From Armatimonadota bacterium (GTDB taxonomy: Bacteria > Armatimonadota > Fimbriimonadia > Fimbriimonadales > ATM1): a DNA stretch of 10,841 nucleotides. Below the pieces are notes generated by a model. The model was not told where the DNA came from. It saw only the letters and a program-made list of their open reading frames with translations, and did not search any database. The position numbers and the translations under genes were made by a program. The DNA is taken from positions 1 to 10,841 of the forward strand of contig RFHN01000110.1 in NCBI GenBank assembly GCA_003695835.1, in the 5' to 3' direction. Of this stretch, positions 5,958-10,841 are shown in pieces (positions within the stretch are counted from its first letter, which is position 1; every line of letters begins with the position of its first letter).

Positions 5958-7340
5958 TTACTCTCTCTCCGATTGCTTCTTGTTTCGCCATCGTTCTGCG
6001 TATCCTTCTTTGTTCTCCTGCCGGGCACGGCCGACCGCCATCGCGTTGGGCGGCACGTCGTGCGTAATGACGCTGCCTGCCGCCACGATGGCCCCCTCTC
6101 CGATCGTGAGAGGCGCGATCAACGTGGTATTCGAGCCGACGAAGACGCCCGCGCCGATTTCCGTTCGGTGTTTCGCGAACCCGTCGTAGTTGCACGTAAT
6201 CGTCCCCGCTCCAATGTTGGTCGAGGGTCCCACATGGACGTCGCCCAGGTACGTGAGGTGCGCCGCGCTGACGCCGTCGTCCAGCTCCGCATTCTTCGCC
6301 TCGACGAAATTGCCGATCTTGACCCCCTCCCCCAGTTTGCAACCCGGACGAAGGTTCGCGAACGGGCCGATTCTACACGTTCTGCCGATCGAGGCTTCGT
6401 TCACGTGGCTCATGAGGATCGTCGTTTCGTCGCCGACCGTCGAATTCTCGATCCGGACGGCGGGACCAATATCGCACCGCTCGCCGATGACCGTACGCCC
6501 GCGCAAAACAGTGCAGGGGTGCAAAACCGTGTCCGCCCCAACGCGGACATCCACATCCACGTAGGTCGAGGTCGGATCCTCGATCGTGACGCCCGAAAGC
6601 GCAATCTCCTTGAGCAGCCGCCGCCGCATCGCCTCGCTTGCGATCGCCAGTTGCCACCGGTCGTTGACGCCCATCAAGAGTTCGCTGTCTCGAATCGGCG
6701 CCGTCTCCACTCTATAGCCGCTCTCGCGGAGGATCGAAACGACGTCAGTGAGGTAGTACTCCCCCTTGGCGTTGTCGCAGCCCAGCTTGGGAAGCGCTTC
6801 GCGCAGTGCGTCGGCCCGAAAGGCATAGAAGCTCGTGCACACCTCCCGGATCCCCTTCTCTTCGGGCGACGCGTCCACCTCCTCGACGATGCGGACGACT
6901 CCCTTGTCATCTCGCAGGATCCTTCCGTAGCCGGTCGGGTCCTCCATATTTGCCGTCGCCAACACCGCCGCCACATCGCTCTCCAGACGATCAAGCATCG
7001 CCTGGAACACCGCTCCGGTAGCAAGAGGGGCATCGCCGGGAGCAACCAGAACTACTCCCTCGAAATCCGCGAGAGCGTCCATGCCCGCTCGGCACGCGTC
7101 GCCGCTGCCAAGCTGCTCGGGCTGGATCGCGAACTCGCCGTATTCGCACAGGGCCTCGCGAACCAACTCGCCGCCCGCCCCAATCACGAACACGATGCGG
7201 CCCGTGCCACTCTGCCGCATGGCTCGGGCAACGTGCGCAGCCATCGGAAGGCCACAAACCGGATGAAGCACTTTTGGCAACGAGGACTTCATCCGGGTGC
7301 CCTTGCCGGCTGCCAAGATCAGACCTGCGACTTCGCCCAC
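5958..7340 (-). CDS. glmU: Bifunctional GlcNAc-1-P uridyltransferase / GlcN-1-P acetyltransferase
   Basis: GlmU acetylates glucosamine 1-phosphate and then couples it to UTP, giving UDP-GlcNAc for peptidoglycan and other envelope polymers. The 460-residue length is typical. The N-terminal pyrophosphorylase domain shows the nucleotide loop LILAAGKGTRMKS (7-19) with PKVLHP, the EQLGSG loop (75-80), APGDAPL (100-106), DPTGYGR (134-140), GEYYLTD (193-199) and GVND (224-227). From about residue 250 the left-handed beta-helix hexapeptide repeats begin. The acetyl-CoA domain is complete, with IGPFANLRPG (324-333), NFVEAKNA, the catalytic histidine in AAHLTYLGD (H361) and NIGAGTITCNYDG (375-387). The start is GTG at 7340, the only one that keeps the loop intact; its ribosome site is weak. 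It lies 40 bases after the transporter gene. Confidence 0.95.
   Translation of the reverse strand: MGEVAGLILAAGKGTRMKSSLPKVLHPVCGLPMAAHVARAMRQSGTGRIVFVIGAGGELVREALCEYGEFAIQPEQLGSGDACRAGMDALADFEGVVLVAPGDAPLATGAVFQAMLDRLESDVAAVLATANMEDPTGYGRILRDDKGVVRIVEEVDASPEEKGIREVCTSFYAFRADALREALPKLGCDNAKGEYYLTDVVSILRESGYRVETAPIRDSELLMGVNDRWQLAIASEAMRRRLLKEIALSGVTIEDPTSTYVDVDVRVGADTVLHPCTVLRGRTVIGERCDIGPAVRIENSTVGDETTILMSHVNEASIGRTCRIGPFANLRPGCKLGEGVKIGNFVEAKNAELDDGVSAAHLTYLGDVHVGPSTNIGAGTITCNYDGFAKHRTEIGAGVFVGSNTTLIAPLTIGEGAIVAAGSVITHDVPPNAMAVGRARQENKEGYAERWRNKKQSERE
5961..5970 (-). promoter_or_regulatory. Ribosome binding site of prs
   Basis: GGAGAGAGAG lies within the last codons of glmU and ends eight bases before the prs ATG at 5952. 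It decides against longer in-frame starts that would overlap glmU. Confidence 0.75.
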
Positions 7341-7380
7341 TGCGCCTATTGTGAACGATTGGCGCCGCTCTCTGTGCCGC

Positions 7381-8349
7381 CTATGCTTCGCTTGCGGTTC
7401 GCGCTTCCGTCCCAGAGCCTTCCTCTAACGGGAAGTGACAGAAGAACACGCGTCCACCTTCGTGAGTCGGGCCTGGTTCCACTTCCGCGCATTTCGCCTG
7501 CGCGAACTGGCACCGCGTACGGAAGTTACAGCCCGTGATACGAACGCGCGGATCTGGAATCTCGCCGGGGAGGATGTCGGGCACACGCCCGAGGTTCTCA
7601 AGCGAGGGCGTCGAGCGCAAGAGAGCGCGCGTGTAAGGGTGTCGAGGCCGAGAGAAGACCTCTTCCTTGTCGCCCATCTCGACGATCTTGCCCAAGTACA
7701 TCACGGCAATGCGGTCGGCGATGAACCGGACGGTCGTGAGGTCGTGCGAGATGTACAGATACGCCAATCCGAGGGATTCCTGAAGGTCTTTGAGCAGATT
7801 CAGGATCTGCGCGCGGATCGACAGGTCAAGGGCCGCGGTCGGTTCGTCGCATAGCACCAGCGGCGGATTCAGCGCCAGCGCCCGTGCGACAGCCACGCGC
7901 TGCCTCTGACCGCCCGAGAGCTGATGCGGAAAACGGCTCCCAAGACTCGGGTCCAGGCCCACCTGCTCCATCACCTCGCGAACCCGCGCCTCGGTATCCG
8001 CGCGGCTGTAACTGTTCACGAGCAGAGGCTCGGCGACGGAGCGGCCCACGCGCCAGCGGGAATCGAGAGACGCATACGGGTCTTGCCAGACGATTCCGAC
8101 GCGCTTCGCCAAGCCCTTCAGGTCTCCGCTGACCCGCTTGCCGGCGACGCGGATCTCGCCGTCCGCCAGCGGCTCCAGCCCGAGAATGGCTTTCGCCATC
8201 GTCGTCTTGCCGCAGCCGGATTCGCCGACGAGCGCGAGCGTTCTGCCTGCCTCGAGCGTGAACGAAACGCCATCCACGGCTCGAATGGCGCCCCCAGGGA
8301 CGTCGTAGACGACCCGCGCGTTCTCGACGCGGAGCAGAGGCTCAGCCAA
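7381..8349 (-). CDS. Oligopeptide/dipeptide ABC transporter ATP-binding protein, OppF/DppF-like
   Basis: One of two ATPases powering peptide (or nickel/sugar-type cluster) uptake through an inner-membrane permease pair. The 322-residue protein carries Walker A GESGCGKTT (42-50), Q-loop at Q89 (VWQDPYASL), signature LSGGQRQRVA (144-153), Walker B LVLCDEP (164-170) and the switch histidine in SHDL (H202). The C-terminal oligo_HPY-type extension holds four cysteines spaced C274-x5-C280-x6-C287-x16-C304, the arrangement reported to bind an iron-sulfur cluster in related transporters. Typical OppF features include PLLVNSYSR before the helical domain. The start is a TTG at 8349, overlapping the upstream gene by eight bases (TTGGCTGA) and supported by GAGGAGG six bases before it. 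Substrate cannot be deduced without the binding protein. Confidence 0.9.
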   Translation of the reverse strand: MAEPLLRVENARVVYDVPGGAIRAVDGVSFTLEAGRTLALVGESGCGKTTMAKAILGLEPLADGEIRVAGKRVSGDLKGLAKRVGIVWQDPYASLDSRWRVGRSVAEPLLVNSYSRADTEARVREVMEQVGLDPSLGSRFPHQLSGGQRQRVAVARALALNPPLVLCDEPTAALDLSIRAQILNLLKDLQESLGLAYLYISHDLTTVRFIADRIAVMYLGKIVEMGDKEEVFSRPRHPYTRALLRSTPSLENLGRVPDILPGEIPDPRVRITGCNFRTRCQFAQAKCAEVEPGPTHEGGRVFFCHFPLEEGSGTEARTASEA

Positions 8350-9598
8350 CGGGCGCCTCCTCGCTTACGACCAGCCAGCACGCCGTCCGATGAGGCGATC
8401 GGCTCTTCATCCCGCCCGAGTAGAACCGCTCGATCGCTTCTTCGATCGCGTCCTTGGACGCGAGAACGCCGATCACGCGACCTCCCAGCTCCTGAGCGAT
8501 CGCGTTCTTCGCCGCCTCATCATCCGGATTCGCCATCGCCACATGAAACATCGTTCCGTCCCGCTTTAGCGGAATCGCGAGGTACTTCCGAGCGGATTCC
8601 TCTGAGAGCGCCCACACGAGGCCCGCGTCGAGCTCGATTCCGTCGAGGTCGGCGAACGCCCGACGCTCCCGTTCTGCGCGTTGGCGAACCAGTTCTCGGT
8701 CGCCCTCGAGCAACCCCGGCTCCTCGTCACACTTCGAGAAGCGATGCGGACATCGGGGAGCGAACGCGCACTCTCTCCCGAGGTTGCGGAAGTCGGGAGG
8801 CTGACCGGGGATGGACGACAGCCGATCCCGACCGCCCGGAAGAGACGCCAACAACCCTTGCGTGTAGGGGTGCCTTGCCCTCCGAAGCACGTCTTCGGTA
8901 GCGCCCTCTTCGATCACGCGCCCCGCGTAGAAGACGCACATGCGGTCGCTCACGGAACCGATGACGCCGATGTCGTGCGAGATGAGGATGACCGCGGTGC
9001 CTTCCTGCTCTTGGAGCTCTTTCAGCAGAGCGAGGATCTGAGCTTGAAGCGTAACGTCCAGCGCCGTCGTCGGCTCATCGGCGATCAGAAGACGAGGGCG
9101 ACAGGCGAACGCCATCGCAATCATCACCCGTTGCCGTTGCCCGCCTGACAGCTGGTGAGGATACTTCCGGGCGGTGCTCTTCGGAGCCGGTACCTTGACG
9201 GCCTCAAGCGCCTTCACCGCCTCCTCCCTCGCTTCACGCCAGCTCATCCCGCGATGGAGCACCATCGCCTCGGCAACCTGGTCCCCCACGCGCATCGAGG
9301 GGTTGAGGCTCGTAAAGGGATCCTGGAAGACCATCGCGATGTCGCCTCCGCGGATTTGGCGCATGCGAGCCTCACCGGCTTGGACAAGGTTTTCCCCATC
9401 GAACAGGACCTCCCCCGCCGTGACCCTGCCATCGCCCGGAAGAAGGCCGATGATGGCGAGACCGGTCATGCTCTTGCCGCACCCGGATTCGCCGACGATG
9501 CCGAGCGTCTCACCCTCTTCCACATAGAGGTTGACGCCGCGGAGGATTTCCACGCCGGCGATGGACACACGAAGGTCGCGAACTTCGAGTATGGGCAC
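8342..9598 (-). CDS. OppD/DppD-like ABC transporter ATPase with an inserted MshEN-like domain
   Basis: The first 295 residues are a normal OppD/DppD ATPase: Walker A GESGCGKS (36-43), Q92 in the Q-loop, LSGGQRQRVM (150-159), Walker B LLIADEP (170-176), switch H208 in ISHDI, and the HPYTQGLLASLPG motif. A cysteine-rich tail opens C277-x5-C283-x6-C290. The tail would normally reach the fourth cysteine within about 20 residues. Instead about 100 residues intervene, most of them resembling the T2SSE_N/MshEN domain of secretion ATPases, before the family ending HRTACWLVV restores C407. The 418-residue length is 80-100 more than usual, as expected. The start is GTG at 9598, with no clear ribosome site. 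It is paired with the OppF-like gene downstream; permease genes are not in view. Confidence 0.9.
   Translation of the reverse strand: MPILEVRDLRVSIAGVEILRGVNLYVEEGETLGIVGESGCGKSMTGLAIIGLLPGDGRVTAGEVLFDGENLVQAGEARMRQIRGGDIAMVFQDPFTSLNPSMRVGDQVAEAMVLHRGMSWREAREEAVKALEAVKVPAPKSTARKYPHQLSGGQRQRVMIAMAFACRPRLLIADEPTTALDVTLQAQILALLKELQEQEGTAVILISHDIGVIGSVSDRMCVFYAGRVIEEGATEDVLRRARHPYTQGLLASLPGGRDRLSSIPGQPPDFRNLGRECAFAPRCPHRFSKCDEEPGLLEGDRELVRQRAERERRAFADLDGIELDAGLVWALSEESARKYLAIPLKRDGTMFHVAMANPDDEAAKNAIAQELGGRVIGVLASKDAIEEAIERFYSGGMKSRSPHRTACWLVVSEEAPVG
8356..8362 (-). promoter_or_regulatory. Ribosome binding site supporting the TTG start of the OppF-like gene
   Basis: GAGGAGG on the minus strand lies six bases before the TTG at 8349. 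It sits inside the last codons of the OppD-like gene, and this strong match is what makes the TTG start credible. Confidence 0.75.
8414..8653 (-). other. Inserted T2SSE_N/MshEN-like domain within the OppD-like protein
   Basis: This covers residues 316-395 of the OppD-like ATPase. The segment reads ADLDGIELDAGLVWALSEES (316-335), then ARKYLAIPLKRDGTMFHVAM (336-355), ANPDDEAAKNAIAQELGG (356-373) and VIGVLASKDAIEEAIERFY (375-393). This follows the general domain pattern in type II secretion and type IV pilus ATPases: an acidic lead, an ipe-x-x-ar-y-x-xiPl strand, a g-x-l-x-vAmadP turn, a helix, and a final v-x-as-x-x-x-i-x-x-ai-x-r-Y. The reading frame is open and continuous across both edges. 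The leading RLGxxLV-type c-di-GMP-binding motif found in the MshE N-lobe is not visible, so ligand binding should not be assumed. Confidence 0.7.
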
Positions 9599-9671
9599 TG
9601 GAGTCGAATGTTACCGTTTCGATGTCCATCCAGGACGAAGACGCCCAAGCTCGGATGCCGCCAACGTTGTC
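9599..9671. other. Intergenic gap, 73 bases, no clear signal
   Basis: This is the longest gap in the window, between the propeller gene stop and the GTG start of the OppD-like gene. I see no hairpin with a T-run and no good -35/-10 pair on the minus strand. TAACAT is the best -10 candidate but lacks a matching -35. If a promoter for the transporter to recO series exists, this gap and the 40-base gap before glmU are the obvious places. Confidence 0.5.
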
Positions 9672-10841
9672 CTAACCTGGCGTCACTCGTACCTGATTGA
9701 TTGTCGTGAAGAAGGTGGCCTCCGTAATCGGCAAGTTAACGATGGAACGCACTTGCATCTGCATCCGGCCGTTCGAGCTTAGGTAGTTCGCAACGGGAAC
9801 GTGGAGTACCGTAAACGTCTGTTCGGCCGTCGTCGTGTTGAACGTCGCCACTCGCTCCCACTGGCCGGTATTAACGTTCTTGAAAAACACGCGGAGCTGA
9901 CCGCCCACCGGTTGGTTGATGCTTGCAGTAACAGAGACATCGACATGAGTCAGTTTCTGGATGTCGGTCTGCAGATCAAACTCCAGAGTGGTGAGATTCG
10001 CCTGATCGATCTCTGACGTGAACGAGGAGAAGGTTCGCACCTTGAGCCCATCCAGGCAGAGAAGCTCCCGCAAGCCGCCGCTGATGATGCCTCCGTCTAC
10101 GGCAGTCACGTTGGTCGCCCAGACCGCGTTTTCCGGAAGCAACCTCCGCACGATACCACTATAGTCAACGATGTACAGCTCTCCATTCGCGTCTTCTTCG
10201 ATGGCCTTCACCGTCCCGAGGGTTCCGACATCCCCGGTATGATCCACGAAGTCTGACGCAGTGGCTTCACCCGTCTCGGGGTCGATACTCAAGGCTACGG
10301 AAAAAAGCTTCCCGGTCTCATCGCCAAAGAAGTAGCGACCGAAATAGTCACACCCCAACATCGTGCCCCGATAGACGTGACCGCCTGTAATGTTGAGACC
10401 CTCTGAGTGAGGGTACTCGAAGATCGGATCGGTGAGCGGCGTATAGGCTGGCTGACGGTCGGTCCTAAAGGGATGCAGACTCTCCCGAACGCTCCAGCCG
10501 TAGTTGCGCCCACCTCTCCCCAGCGGCTCGTAGTTAACCTCCTCCCACGAGGACCAACCCCTGTCGGGAAGAAGCATCGCCCCAGTACCCCCTGCCGTGG
10601 GACTATCGAAGGAAAAGCCCCATGGATCCTGGAGCCCAAATGCCCAGATCTCTCCCAAGGCCGAGATCGGATCTCCATCGAGGAATGGGTTATCCGGCGG
10701 GATACGAAAGCCGACAGGGTCGTTGTCCGGCACATTCACATCAATTCTCAGGATCTTTCCGAGATAGCTGTTGGGATTCTGGGCGTTGTTCAAGGCGTCT
10801 TGAAACGTGCCACCGTCTCCGAGCCCAATGTAGAGGTACCC
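9672..10841 (-). CDS. PQQ sugar dehydrogenase/HHIP-like propeller protein, 5' end outside the window
   Basis: The visible 389 residues are the C-terminal part; the start and any signal peptide lie to the right. Residues 1-16 of the visible part (YIGLGDGGTFQDA) plus NAQNPNSYLGKILRID match the glucose/sorbosone dehydrogenase fold (PF07995 type). Further matches are the EIWAFGLQDPWGFSFD strand, WEEVNY-x7-RNYGW, the GGHVYRGT-x8-GRYFFGDE repeat and GTVKAIEEDANGELYIVDY. Such proteins are six-bladed beta-propellers, usually exported, which oxidise sugars with PQQ and Ca2+ or serve as non-enzymatic binders. The usual GLRNPWR motif reads GLQDPWG here, so catalysis is doubtful. About 150 further C-terminal residues form a separate beta-rich module beginning ISGGLRELLCLDGL. 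The gene has its own stop 73 bases before the transporter gene and may belong to a different transcript. Confidence 0.85.
   Translation of the reverse strand, partial: GYLYIGLGDGGTFQDALNNAQNPNSYLGKILRIDVNVPDNDPVGFRIPPDNPFLDGDPISALGEIWAFGLQDPWGFSFDSPTAGGTGAMLLPDRGWSSWEEVNYEPLGRGGRNYGWSVRESLHPFRTDRQPAYTPLTDPIFEYPHSEGLNITGGHVYRGTMLGCDYFGRYFFGDETGKLFSVALSIDPETGEATASDFVDHTGDVGTLGTVKAIEEDANGELYIVDYSGIVRRLLPENAVWATNVTAVDGGIISGGLRELLCLDGLKVRTFSSFTSEIDQANLTTLEFDLQTDIQKLTHVDVSVTASINQPVGGQLRVFFKNVNTGQWERVATFNTTTAEQTFTVLHVPVANYLSSNGRMQMQVRSIVNLPITEATFFTTINQVRVTPG
9675..10133 (-). other. C-terminal beta-rich module of the propeller protein
   Basis: This is roughly visible residues 237-389, following the last propeller blade. 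It is dominated by alternating beta-prone stretches with Gly turns: TAVDGGIISGGLRELLCLDG, then LTTLEFDLQTDIQKLTHVDV, VSVTASINQPVGGQLRVFFK, the NTGQWERVATFNTTTAEQTF stretch and a closing TTINQVRVTPG. I recall similar C-terminal modules (SGGL-x-x-L-x-x-SDD opening, NW-x-TG-x-W middle, ending in a D/N-QV-x-V strand) attached to exported proteins of Armatimonadota and Planctomycetes. There they look like jelly-roll or carbohydrate-binding type accessory domains. Binding function is inference only. Confidence 0.5.

Noticed and set aside
4540..5970. The near-identical GGAGAGAGAG sequences before the 104-residue gene and prs as a repeat element
   Set aside because: They are only about 10 bases long and each sits at ribosome-binding distance, so translation signals explain them fully.
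4987..6342. A longer 451-residue reading of prs
   Set aside because: The extra 130 N-terminal residues overlap glmU in another frame and are Gly/Arg-rich without homology. The ATG at 5952 has a strong ribosome site and gives the normal length.
5973..7538. A 521-codon open frame on the plus strand
   Set aside because: It is antisense to glmU, whose motifs are unmistakable. The predicted peptide is Arg/His/Asp-rich and shows no family resemblance.
9599..9671. Promoter or terminator in the gap before the OppD-like gene
   Set aside because: TAACAT could be a -10 box, but no -35 sits at the right distance. No GC-rich hairpin with a T-run is present.
1..10841. CRISPR array, insertion sequence, tRNA or rRNA gene, phage or toxin-antitoxin genes
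   Set aside because: No regularly spaced direct repeats, terminal inverted repeats, transposase motifs, cloverleaf-like sequence or short paired toxin genes are apparent. Coding density leaves almost no free space.

Overview
The window reads as an ordinary bacterial chromosome segment of moderately high GC. It is packed almost without gaps, and after the first 111 bases every gene lies on the minus strand. Housekeeping genes (the tgt end, recO, prs, glmU) flank a block of uncharacterised membrane-protein genes. The secreted sugar-dehydrogenase-like protein at the right edge carries a C-terminal beta-rich module of a style I associate with Armatimonadota (Fimbriimonadia or Chthonomonas relatives) and Planctomycetes. 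Armatimonadota is therefore my best guess for the host, but this rests on memory of protein style and not on a search.

Layout from left to right. Bases 1-111 (+) hold the last 36 codons of queuine tRNA-ribosyltransferase, converging on recO (-), with the two stop codons overlapping. Bases 823-4986 (-) hold six tightly coupled genes for small membrane or membrane-associated proteins. None has a function I can name; one resembles the DUF6754 group. Next come prs (PRPP synthase) and glmU (UDP-GlcNAc synthesis), in the glmU-prs order also found in Bacillus. Upstream of these is a pair of oligopeptide/dipeptide ABC transporter ATPases (OppF-like, then OppD-like) with no permease or binding-protein gene in view. 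The right edge is the C-terminal part of a secreted PQQ sugar dehydrogenase/HHIP-type propeller protein, cut by the window end.

In transcription order (right to left) the series is oppD-like, oppF-like, glmU, prs, 154-aa, 104-aa, 300-aa, 293-aa, 298-aa, 245-aa, recO. Most junctions overlap or abut: ATGA, TAATG, TAA/ATG, TTGGCTGA and TAG/TTG arrangements are all visible. No convincing terminator or promoter separates the genes. From glmU to recO the arrangement looks like one translationally coupled operon in which cell-wall precursor and nucleotide genes drive an unknown membrane complex and a repair gene.

Two things deserve a second look. First, the OppD-like ATPase has a foreign-looking domain of about 80 residues resembling the T2SSE_N/MshEN fold. 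It is inserted between the third and fourth cysteines of the C-terminal cysteine cluster normally found in this family. Second, the six-gene membrane cassette pairs a predicted extracytoplasmic soluble domain with a predicted cytoplasmic one, plus polytopic and PH-like partners. I found no CRISPR array, RNA gene, transposon or long intergenic stretch. The largest gap is 73 bases.
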